From Setophaga petechia (taxonomy: Eukaryota > Chordata > Aves > Passeriformes > Parulidae): a DNA stretch of 64,000 nucleotides. The translations under genes and the position numbers were made by a program. Positions 42,101 through 54,100 of this stretch are shown here, piece by piece (positions within the stretch are counted from its first letter, which is position 1; every line of letters starts with the position of its first letter). The notes below the pieces were generated by a model, which saw only the letters and a list, made by a program, of their open reading frames with translations, did not search any database and was not told where the DNA came from. Location of the stretch: the NCBI GenBank assembly GCA_024362935.1, contig JANCRA010000039.1, positions 4,713,040 through 4,777,039 on the forward strand, written 5' to 3'.

Positions 42101-45100
42101 AGTTCCACAGTGCTGGCAATTCATGTCCAAAGCCTCTGATGCCATCAGCCATGCTGTGCCCAGCCTAGGCTTTAATCTGCCTTCAGTGGCAGCTGTGGGA
42201 TGGTGGAGCAGGGATGGGACAGAGCTGTGCCTGCACTGGGGGTTCTGCACCTGCCTGTCCCAGCCTGTCCCTCTGAGCCCAGCACAGGTCCCCCAGTGCC
42301 ATCCCTGCTCTGCAGGGCTTTGGGGACAGGAAAGGTGGGGATGGCTTTGAGGAGAGCTTAGGTGATGTTGGTTGTCCCATCTGAGAGCACCAGGGACATG
42401 GGACATGGGACATGGGACATGGGCAGCTGAGCTCCTGCAGGGCATCCCCAAGTACCACCTTCAATTCACTCTTGTCCCCTCGGTACTGGGGTGCAGTGGG
42501 TGCCTTGCTGAGGGACAGTGGGACATTATTCCCTCTCCAGAGGCAGCAGCTGAGGCTCTTGGACCATCTGCCATCCCTGATGGCACCTGACCCCCTCCTG
42601 GCTCTGGCTGTCCCTTGGCACATGGTGGCAGCTTGCCAACGAGCTGGGCCTTAGTCAGGCCTGATCCCTCCTGCAGCTGAACCTGCCTGGGAGACGGAGA
42701 GGGGGGGAGGCGGGTCCTGCGCCCGTTCCCCACTGCCCTCAGTGTCCTCTGGGTGACCGCAGTGCCATGGAGAGGGTGTCCCCAGGATGCCACCCCTGTG
42801 TCCCCTCTCCCCAGGAGCCTCGTAGCCCCTGTCAAGTGGACAGAAAGGACTGGGAAGGACAATGTCACCTTGGAGGAGGGATGCTGCTGCCTGCCTGCTC
42901 CTGCCCAGACACCTTGCTGGCTCTGCTTTGGGCACGGGGCTGGCAGGATTCCACCACCCAAAATCCCATCCACCACAGGGAGGAAGCAGGGACACTTGTG
43001 CCTGGTTTTTCTTGGCTGGTGGGCAGGGAAGGAGCCTCAGCTCTGCCCAGCCTCATCCAGCAGCATAAAAATCCATCAGCAGCTGCTGCCCTGTGCCTCA
43101 CATCCCCCCCAGCCTCCAGCCAAAGGGACAAGGAACAGCCCCTTTGTGTCCCCTCCCCAGTGAAGCTGTCCCTGCTGTCCTGGGCTGTTTGTGGAGGGAT
43201 GTCCCTGTCATTGTGCTGCCTGGTACCCAAGTGCCAGCAGGAGCTGCAGGTGCCCAGCACCCATCAGGATGCCCAGGCCACCCCAATTCCCTCTGTAGGG
43301 CGTTGGGGTCACTGGGGGGCCCAGAGCCACGGCAGTGCCCCCGTGTGCTCTGCCTTCAGCAGTGTCTCTCTCGTCCTAGTTCCCTTATGCTGCTCCACCT
43401 CCTCAGGAACCCGTGAAGACCCTCAGGAGTTTAATCAACATCCGCAAGGACACCCTGCGCCTCGTCAAGTGAGTCCCGGTGGGCAGGGAGGGTCTTGTTG
43501 GGTGCCCCCGGGGATGCTGGGCACGGGGCTGCTCTCATTCCAGCGGGATGGAGGATGAGCCTCTGCCTTCCCCTCCTGGTTCCCGGGGCTGCTCTCATTC
43601 CAGCAGGATGGAGGATGAGCCTCTGCCTTCCCCTGCTCTCATTCAGGATGGAGGATGAGCGCCTGTCCTTCCCCTGCTCTCATTCAGGATGGAGTATGAG
43701 CCTCTGTCCTTCCCCTGCTCTCATTCAGGATGGAGTATGAGCCTCTGTCCTTCCCCTGCTCTCATTCAGGATGGAGGATGAGCCCCTGTCCTTCCCCTGC
43801 TCTCATTCTCGCACGATGGAGGATGAGCTGCTGCCCTTCCCCTCTCATTCCCGCATGCCAGCACAGGCAGTGCCGCAGGATTAAAGGATTTTAGCGCTGC
43901 CTTTGAAGTGCTTTGCTTCTTCTTCCTCCCCCACCTTCCAAAGGCTTTGCTGGAGGGAGGCTGGGGATTGCGGCAGGGCCGGGGGTGCGGGATTAGGGCT
44001 CAGATCTGTCTGCGGCACTGCCCAGCCCGCAGGCGCGACCTTGGGCATGCCCGGCGCTCTTGTCGTGCCTCAGTGTCCCCCGATGGAGGGCAGCCCCCTT
44101 TGGTGCCGAGGGGATTAGCCCTGGGACACCCCAAAGCTCATCTCCTGGACCCTCTGTGCTCCCCAGGTGCTCGGAGGAGGTGAAGACCCCGGGGGAAGAA
44201 GTGAGCAAAGCCAAGGTGCACTACAACGTGGAGTTCACCTTCGACACGGACGCCCGCGTGGCCATAACCATCTACTACCAGGCAACTGAGGAATTCCACA
44301 ACGGGGTGGCGAGGTGAGGGGCCCCAAACAGGCCTGTGTCACCCCCCAGCTTGGCCTGTGTCACCCCACAGCTTGGCCTGTGTCACCCCCCAAACAGGCC
44401 TGTGTCATCCCCCAAACAGGCCTGTGTCACCCCCCAAACAGGCCTGTGTCACCCCCCAGCTTGGCCTGTGTCACCCCCCAAACAGGTCTGTGTCAGCTCC
44501 CCAGCCTGGCCTGTGTTCCCCCAAGCCTTGGTGTGTGTCCCTGCCTGATGGACACAGTCTCCCCCCTGAGCATCTTTCCTCTTCAGGACAGGAAACAGCT
44601 GAGGGTGGTGCTGAGATTGGAGGGGGCTCCTTGTTTCCCCCGACTGCCACCACCACGTCCTTGCCAACCTCTGCCACCTCCTCCCCTGTCACATCCTGCT
44701 CCCTCTTTTTACCTTTAGATCAGAACAGAGACCAGGGGAAATAATTCTCCACCCCAAACCCCTCCAGGTTGGCTGTGGAGTTGTCCCTGTCCCCTCCTGT
44801 GCTGTGTTTATTTTACCCTGTGGATTTTTTTAGCTCATTTTAGAGTTCTCACCTCAGCCCCAAGAGGCATCTGGGAGGGGAGGAGTGACAGACACCCCCA
44901 CATCCCATTTTCCTGGCATCTCTGTGCTCTGGGGAGAGCAGGAGGGGTGTGGGGACACCCGAGGTGCCCTGACCCTGACCCTGTCCTGTCTCCATGGCAC
45001 AGCTACACCCCCAGGGACAACAGCCTGCAGTCGGAGACGGTGCACTACAAGCGGGGGGTGTGCCAGCAGTTCTGTGTGCCCTCCCACACCATCGACCCCT

Positions 45101-48100
45101 CCGAGTGGAGCGAGGAGGAGGTGGGTCCTGACATCCCTCCCCTGCAGAGGGAGGCGGGAGGAAGGCTCAGCCCTGCTCCATCTCACCAAGCCTCCCCTGT
45201 CTGTCTCTCTCCAGCTGGGCTTCGACCTGGACCGCGAGGTTTATCCCATGGTGGTGCAGGCAGTGGTGGATGAAGGAGAGGGTGAGGAGGGGGTTCCTTG
45301 CTGCGATGGCTTTTCCTGGTTTGCTGGCATTGTGATGCCAGCTGGGTAGAGCCTCCTGCTTTTCCTCACTGCTGCCGTGGCTCTGCCTGTCCCCTGCACA
45401 TCCCCAAGCCCTGAGTGCTCCTTTGTGTCTTGCAGAGCACAGTGGGCACTGCCATGTGCTGCTGGCCACCTTTGAGAAGGTAAGTGCCAAGCTGGGGCCA
45501 TCCCCCTCCTCCTGCCTCCATCGCCCACCAGGTACAGGAGCCTGGAGAATCCCTGGGAATCAGGATGGTGCTGCTGGGCTGGGGATGTTTTGGGCTGCTC
45601 CTCAAATCCGGGGACTGTTCCCTCATTTTAAGCACCCGCTTCTAAGGCATTTGGGCTCAACTCCATCTTTCTTCCTCCAACAAGCTTTGCAGTGTGTGTG
45701 TGACCTCCCACAGCTACCTGGTGCTGGGCTGTCAGGAAAAGCCAGAATTCCTGCAAAATGGGCTTGTAGGGAGGGGGTGGGAGCTGTGACAGCCACAGGG
45801 TGGGTGCCCACCCATGTGCTCTTTCCTCCCTCCAGCACAGTGATGGCACCTTCTGCGTGAAGCCCCTCAAGCAGAAGCAAGTGGTGAGTGTTGAGGTGTC
45901 CCTGAGGTGCAGGTGTCCCTGCCCACCCTGCAGGGGAGGCACTGAGGGGTTTTGGGGGGTCCCAAAAGCCCCAGGCCTCTCCCAGCCTTTTGCGTTGATA
46001 ACCTTGAAATTGCACTCCCCCGCCTCCCAGGGATTGCAATTTCAAGGTTATCAATGCAAAGAGAGCCCCTGGATGCTGGGGGGAGGAGGACTGGCCCAAG
46101 CAGGGGTTTGGGAGCCCAAGGTGTCTGTGCTGCTCACCCCTTGCCCATGGGATTGCAGGTGGATGGCGTGAGCTACCTCCTGCAGGAGATCTACGGCATC
46201 GAGAACAAGTACAACACACAGGACTCCAAGGTGGGTGCTGCACCCCCTGCCTGCATCCCAGGGGCCTTCCCTCATCTCTCTTCCCCTCCCTAGCACAGGT
46301 CTGGCCACTGAAACACGCTCAGGGCAGGAGTTTGCAGCACAGCACAGAGCTGGTGATGGTTGGGGACATTTTGTGTTGGCATCAAAGCTGCTGGAGGCAG
46401 AAAATGAAAGGATTCAGCTTTTCACCCCATCCTTTGAGGTCCCCTAGGGGAAGGATGATGGCTTAGATGGGGAGCATGCGGCTCAAGGCATGGGATGGAT
46501 GACCATGCTGTTACAGGACACGAAATAAAATGACACACATGCTGGAAACTCCAAGGCAAAAAGAAGGGAAGTTTATTTTCTGACTTCACCATTTATAGAT
46601 TTTAAAAGTGATAGTGGATTGGAGGATAAAAGTGCCATCTCTCCAAAGACACTGGACAAACCAACAGCCCAGCAAATTTCTCCTCTTCTAGAAAAGAATG
46701 AAAAACAATCATTATTTATATAAAGGTGTGTGAGAAAGTTCATTACAGGAATGTAAACACCAGAAGGCTTAGAAGAATTTAGAAGAACAGGGCAACATTA
46801 TGCTCTGCTCTAATATGTAAAAATTGGGGTGAAAATGTGGGTTTCTGTTTCCTTTGGCCTCATCTCCCAACCTCCTGGAGGAGAGGAATGAAGTCCCAGG
46901 GGGTATTTCCAGAGCAGGCAGCCCATGGACACAGGCAGAGCTCTCTCTGAGCATCCAGCCAGTGTTTTAGAGCACGGGCTGGGGACCCCCGAGGCCGAGC
47001 AGGTCCCTGTGTGCCCTGGGCAGGTGGCCGAGGACGAGGTGAGCGATAACAGCGCCGAGTGCGTGGTGTGCCTGTCGGACGTGCGGGACACGCTGATCCT
47101 GCCCTGCCGCCACCTCTGCCTGTGCAACACCTGCGCCGACACCCTGCGCTACCAGGCCAACAACTGCCCCATCTGCCGCCTGCGTGAGCTGGGAACGGGC
47201 TAGGAATGGGCTGGGAAGGGGCTGGGATCTGGGGAAGCAGGCTGGGATCTGGGGAAGCAGGCTGGGATCCAGGGAAACGGGCTGGGATCTAGGGGAGGGG
47301 GCTGGGATCTAGGGAAACGGGCTGGGATCTTTGGGAATGGGCTGGGATCTCTGGGAATGGGCTGGGATCCGGGGAAATGGGCTGGGATCCAGGGAAACAG
47401 GCTGGGATCTCTGGGAATGGGCTGGGATCTCTGGGAATGGGCTGGCATCTGGGGAAATGGGCTGGGATCCGGGGAAACAGGCTGGGATCTCTGGGAATGG
47501 GCTGGGATCTCTGGGAATGGACTGGGATCCAGGGAAACGGGCTGGGATCTAGGGAAACGGGCTGGGATCTCTAAGAACGGCTGAGATCAGAGGAAACGGG
47601 CTGGGATCTCTGGGAATGGGCTGGCATCTCTAGAATGGGCCTGCATCACTGGGAATGGGCTGGGATCTCTAGAAATGGGCTGGGATCTCTGGGAATGGGC
47701 TGGCATCATGGGGAATGGGCTGGTGTCTCTAGGAATAGGCTGACATCTTTGGGAATGGGCTGGGATCTCTGGGAAGGGGCTGGCATCTTTGGGAATGGGT
47801 TGGCATCTCTAGGAATGGGCCTGCATCACTGGGAATGGGTTGGGATCTCTGGGAACGGGCTGGGATCTCTGAGAATGGGCTGGTGTCTCTAGGAATACGC
47901 TGGCATCTCTGGGAACGGGCTGGCATCTTTAGGAATGGGCTGGCATCTCCCACCCTCGAGCTCTGCAGTCCCTCTAGCCCCACTGGGGATGCCCCTCTTG
48001 GGAAACAGGGTGTCATTTTTCACAGAATTCACAGAATCACTGGGTTGGAAGAGATCTTCAAGCTCACTGAGTTCAACCCAGCCCCAGCCCCTCAACCAAA

Positions 48101-51100
48101 CCCTGGCACCCAGTGCCACATCCAGGCTTTGTTAAACACATCCAGGGATGGTGACTCCACCACCTCCCTGGGCAGCCATTCCAGAACTTTATCACCCTTT
48201 CTGTAAAAAACTTTTTCCTAATATCCAACCTGTATTTCCCTTGGTGCAGCTCGACGCTGTGTGCTCTGGTTGTGTCAGTTCCTGCAGAAAGAGCCCAGCC
48301 CCAGCTGAGCACAGGCACCTTTCAGGAGCTGTGCAGAGTGATGAGGGCACCCCTGAGTCTCCTTTTCTCCAGGCTGCGCATCTCTCAGTGGTTCCTCACA
48401 GGGTTTGTGTTCCCAGCCCCTCACCAGCCTCGTTGCCTCCTCTGGACGTGCTCAAGTGTCTCAGTGTCCTTCCCAAACTGAGGGGCCAGAACTGGACACA
48501 GCGCTGGGGGTGCTGCCCAACCAGTGCTCTCGGAATGGGCTGGCATCTCCCACCCTCGAGCCCTGCAGTCCCTTTAGCCCCACTGGGGATGCCCCCCTTA
48601 GGAAATGGGGTGTCATTTTTTGACAGGTCTCCTTTCAATGCTTGGTTTTCACCCCTCCCTTTTTTCCCTGCTGCCTCAGCTTTCCGAGCCTTGCTTCAAA
48701 TCCGAGCCATGAGGAAGAAGCTGGGCCCGCTCTCGCCCACCAGCTTCAACCCCATCATCGCCGCACAGAGCTCGGACTCCGAGGAGCACTCGGTCAGTGC
48801 CTGGCTGAAGGTGGGACCCTGGCCTCTCCCACCAGGGTGGGGAGGTTTGGGCATCCATGTGTCTCTGAAGAATAGGGTTTGTTTATTTATTTATTGCAAA
48901 TTCATCTTGCAAAAATGCAGAGTTGATATTACAAAAAAAAAAGAAAAAGAGAAAAGGTTTTTGGCAGGTGTCCATTCTCTAGGTTTGAGCTTCTTCCTGG
49001 GGCATTTTGATTCCACTGGGAGTGAGGGGATCAGCAAAATGGCTCAGGAAGGATCCTCACCCCATGATCCTCTGTGAGAATGTTCCTCACTCGAGGTCAC
49101 CAAAGGTGGTGATGTTCACAGGGGTCCCAGGACGAGGGAACAGATGAGAACCTTGACTCCATGTTTCAGAAGACTGATTTATTATTTTATGATATATATT
49201 ATATTATAAGAAAATGATATATTAAAACTATACTAAAAGAATAGAAGAAAGGATTTCATCAGAAAGCTTGCAAGGAATAGAAGGGAATGGAATGAAATTC
49301 TGTGACTGACCAGAGAGTCTGAGACAGCTGCACTGTGATTGGCCATTAATTAAAAACAACCACATGAGACCAATCAAAGATGCACCTGTTGCATTCCACA
49401 GCAGCAGATAATCATTGTTTACATTTCGTTTCTGAGGCCTCTCAGGAGAAAAAACCCTGTCAAAAGGATTTTTCCTAACCTATGTCCTGGCAATCCCCCC
49501 GCAGTCCTCGGAGCACATCCCGCCGGGTTACGAGGTGGTGTCGCTGCTGGAGGCCCTCAACGGGCCCCTGACGCCGTCGCCGGCCGCGCTGCCCCTGCGG
49601 GCCCTGGGGGACCCCCCGGGCATGGGGACCCTGCCCTCCTACGGCAGCGAGGGCCCCCTGCCCGCCCTGAGGGCCCTGGCACCCCTCGAGCGCCTGCCCG
49701 ACTGCGGCCCCGCGGGGCTCAAGCTGAAGAAGAGCATCTCCAAGTGAGTCCTGGGGTGGGTACGGGAGGCTGGGGGTGCTCAGGGGGTCTGGGGGATGCG
49801 GGCAGGGGTGAAACCCTCTGCTTTGCCCCTCTGGCCAGGTCCATCTCACAGAACTCCTCCATCCTGCCCGAAGAGGAGGATGAGAAGTCGTGCACTGAGT
49901 CAGAGCTGAGGGTGGTCAGGAGGAGATCCCCAGCCCAGCATGAGGAGGTGAGCATTGTCCAAAATGAATATAACTCCTTACTGCTGGTAAGGAGTTGAAG
50001 CGCTGGTGGGGCAGCAGGTTAGGGGGAGGCTTGGGACCAGAGAAACTGGCTGGGGTTGCCCTTTCTGGCTCTTCCTCCACGAGAATGCCTGGAGGAGATG
50101 GGCCATCCATGCTGAATATACCCTTCCCATCCTTCCCTTGGGCTCCTCTTCCAGGAATGTGGTGCAACCCCAGAGAGTGAAAACCTCACCCTGTCATCAT
50201 CAGGAGCCATCGACCAGTCCTCGTGCACTGGGACACCCCTGTCCTCCACCATCTCATCCCCAGAAGGTACAGCATGGAGGGGCACTGCCAGGGCAGGAGA
50301 GTGGCATTGTGATCTCAGGAGTGTCACACTGTGGGGGGATTCAAAGAGGGGTGGCATGGCCCCTTCTTACCCTGCTGTGGACATTGGATGGAGCCCTGGG
50401 GTGTCACCTCTGCTTTGTCACCTGTACACCTGGAGATGGGAATCACAGGGGCACTGATCATGCCTGCTTGTCACCCTGTGGACCCAGAAATGGGGGCTGT
50501 GAGCCCTGGGGACCTGCTGCTAGCAGCTTTGGACCCATCACATCTCTCTGGTGTGCACCCAGTCCGTCCTCTGCACCCCACTCCTCCTCATTAGCCCCTG
50601 TTCCATTAGTGGGTGCTGTGCCATGACTCCCACCCGTGGGTGGGGGGGTCCAGCAGCCCCCTCAGCCCCTGCTCTCCCCCAGAGCCCGTGAGCAGCAGCC
50701 TGGCTCAGTCCGTCATGTCCATGGCCTCCTCCCAGAGCCAGCACTCCCAGCTCAGCACCGACACCGTGTCCTCCATGTCTGGCTCCTACATCGCCCCTGG
50801 CACGGAGGAGGAAGAGGAGGAGGAGGAAGAAGAGGGGGACATGCTCCCCTCGCCCGCGGCCGCGAGCGCCACAGCCTCTGATGGAGAGGTGGGGACTGAG
50901 GGTTGTTGGTGGAGCCCAGCTTGGAGAGCTTCCCCATGGGGCTAATTCCCCCTCCAAAACCACTGGCACCAGATTTTCTTTTTCTTTTCCTTCCATCTTT
51001 CCCACCTTCCTCCTACAGTCAACACCTGTGGAGTCCCCGGATCTGAATTTTGTCAGCATCTCTGCCGAGGAACGCGATGCCGAGGTAACCAGAACCATCC

Positions 51101-54100
51101 CCAGGGAACCGGGAGCTGGGGTGTCACCTGGCACTGTGGGGGATTCCCAGCTGTGCCCAGAGCTGTGGTGTCACCTGGCACTATGGGGGGATCCCAGCTG
51201 TGCCCAAAGCTGGCAGCTGGGGTGTCACCTGGCACCATGGGGGGATCCCAGCTGTGCCCATGAAGGGGGGAGCTGGGCAGTGGCACCACGTTCCCCCAGG
51301 CCTGGGCTGGGGAATGTGCTGCCCACACATCTGTGTCCCTGTGGGCTGCCCTGGGGATGGATGGGGCAGTGGGGCTGTGTCCCACCAGTCCTGAACCATG
51401 GAACCCCCAGGGCCAGGGATATTCCCCCAGAGGGACCTGAGAACAGCCCCTGGCACAGCCCTGGGCTAATACTCGCTGCCTCTCCCTGTGCCACAGGGCA
51501 ACGATGTGCTGGAGGATGAGGACGCCTCTCCCACACAGGAAGACGGTAAAAGGCCCTGGGTCGTTGTTGTCCCCTCGCTTTCAGCTCACTGTCACTGTGA
51601 GTGGGAGGTGCTGTGCTGTCCCCAGCTCCCCACTGCCATCAGGGAGAGCCCTGGGGGACCCTGGAGTCAGAGGAACGTCTGTCACAGCGGGGACACCCAC
51701 GGGGGCTGAGCACAGGGGGTGGGGGAGCCAGGCAGCCACGAGGACCAGAGAGCTCAGTGTGGGACATGGAGCAGGCCATGGCTGGTTTTTCCATGGAGCA
51801 GGACCCAGTGGTTTTTCCAAGGAGCCAAGTAAGAAAGAGGCTTCTCTTTCTCTGTGTGTGTTTTCTCCCTCGCCAAGGTCTTTTCTCAAATCTCTGAGAC
51901 TCTCCCTTTTAGAAATCAGTGTCTGGGCTGATTCCCATAGGAAGGGGCTGCAGAGCTGTTCCCTCTGGGATGCTTTCCTCACTTTCTTTGGCCTGTCCTC
52001 AATGTGCTTTTGCAAGTCAACACAAACACATTGAGGGCTCCTCTCGCCTCCTCCCTTGAGCTCAGACAGCCAAGGAAAGAGGGAAAGAGGTGGTCACCTC
52101 CATGCCATTGGCCACCAACTGCCCCGGATTGCTTTTGGGCAACAGGGAGGTCCACAGTGTGCCCCCTCCCACATTTCCAAGTATCTTTGAAGCAAAAATA
52201 CAAAAAAACTGTTTCCCCATCCAACCCGGATGTTCAGCCAAGCTGGAAAGCAGGAACACCCATGGAACACCCATCCCCAAATCATGGCCTCTGACCTGCA
52301 GAGAGGCTCGTGCTGATGGGGAGGCTCAAGTATAACACATAGGAGAACCAGGGGCTGTGGTGGACATCCATGGGCATCCCAACAGCTCTGGGAGCAGGAT
52401 GGCCTCTCTCCTTAGGACACAGTCCTGCAGCTGTTCTCAGCAGGGCTGCTGGCACATTTGGGAACATCCCTCCTGAGGTTCAGTCACCTGCATCTGATGG
52501 ATGCAGGTAAGACCCTGGAGGCTGATCTCTTGGAGAAGCAATGCTAAGAAGCAGAGTTCCCTCCCTCATCCCCAAAAGCCTCCACCTCCCCTGCAAAAGC
52601 TTGGCTACGGCTTCTTTTGCCCCACGCATCCAGCTGCTGCCTCTGGCTGGCATCCCCGCAGCTCTCACTGCACCGCTGGTGCTGGAGAGGCTCCTGCAGG
52701 AGGTGATGGGTGCCACCACAGCCTGGGAAGGTCTGGCTGAACCCTGGGCAGGTTCATGCTCATGCCCACATTGTTGCTGTTCCGATGCGGCCGCTGCGAG
52801 GGGAGGAGCAGCCGGGGCCGTGCCTGGGCCTTATTGTCCACTCTCCACCCGCTCCCACCCCGATGCATCGTTCCTGTGGCATTTTTTTTGTTTTGAAAGA
52901 GGCTGGGGAGGGGAGAGGAAAAGCCCCAGCAGTCCCAGCCCCAGTGCCAAAGGCGGCCGCGGCGGTAACTGCCTTAACTCCCTTCCAGGCCCGAGGACAG
53001 GCGCTTTCCTCGGTCTGAGCTGTGACAATAACAATGACATGGGCATCGCACACGTGAGAGCGCTGGACAATAAACTGTGCTCTGAGGCCTGCTTACCTGG
53101 TGAGTGGCCGTCTGCTGAACATGAACTTGGGGTGGGGGGGACAGTTCCACTCTTCCCTGCATCCCCCCAGCCCTCTGCATCCATCCCTCCTCTCCCATCA
53201 CCATCATTCCCACCATTCCTGCCAGGTTGTCCTCACTGCACCCCTCCAGCCATCCCTCTGTGGGGCTGAGCACCAGCCATGTCACCACCCATAGGTCAGG
53301 GTGGTCTGTCCAGACTGGGGTGTCCCCAGGCAGCTGCAGACTTGCTTTGCTGGGATTCTCTGTCCCTTGGCCAGGGGGCTGCTGGCACCCCAGGAGGCAC
53401 CAGTTCTCCTTAGAAAGGTGGTTGTGTGGCACAGCTGTAGCCTGGTACAGGTTTGTGGTGGGCACAGCAGTGTCTTGTGCTGGGGTGTGATCCACAGGCA
53501 GTCCAGCTGTGCAGCAGGAGTGCCTGCCTTGTCCTCCCTCCAAGGCCAGGGAGATGGAGTGTGTCCACCAGGTCATCTTTCTACAGAGCCCCAACATTCA
53601 CCCATCTTTCCCATTTCTTCATGCTTCCTCCCCCACCCTCCTTCCACTTTTGTTTCCTCCCAGCCTCTCTCCATCCCTTTTTTTCTTCCTCTCCCCCAGG
53701 CTCCTCCGTCTGTGTGAAAGTTCATGTTCGCTCTGTGCCAACACGGTTTCCTCCACCCACGCTTGTGCCCCTTCCCTGCCCAGAGTTGCCCAAAGGTGAC
53801 AAATGTATTGAACACCCCTGGCCCCTCTGTGGAAGGGGGCAGTGGGCTGGGGACCCTGCCCAGCCCTGCAGGCTCTGCTTCCTCAGCCTGTGCGTGAGGA
53901 AACGAGCCAAAAAGCCAAAGCAACACCCTCCATGGGGTCTCAGTCAATACATTTGTGGACAAGCTGAAAGCAACTCTGCCTGTGCCTTGCCCCTTCAGCT
54001 GACTTTGTGGCAGGTCCCAGACCTGCAGCAGGTGCTGGAGAGCCAAGAGGGTGGGTGAAACCCACTGGAGGAAGAGGAAATCCTTTCTTTTCTTCTTCTC

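Noticed and set aside
47203..47960. Regularly spaced repeats resembling a CRISPR array
   Set aside because: Units are contiguous 20-bp tandem variants without unique spacers, in an intron of a vertebrate gene. It is a minisatellite.
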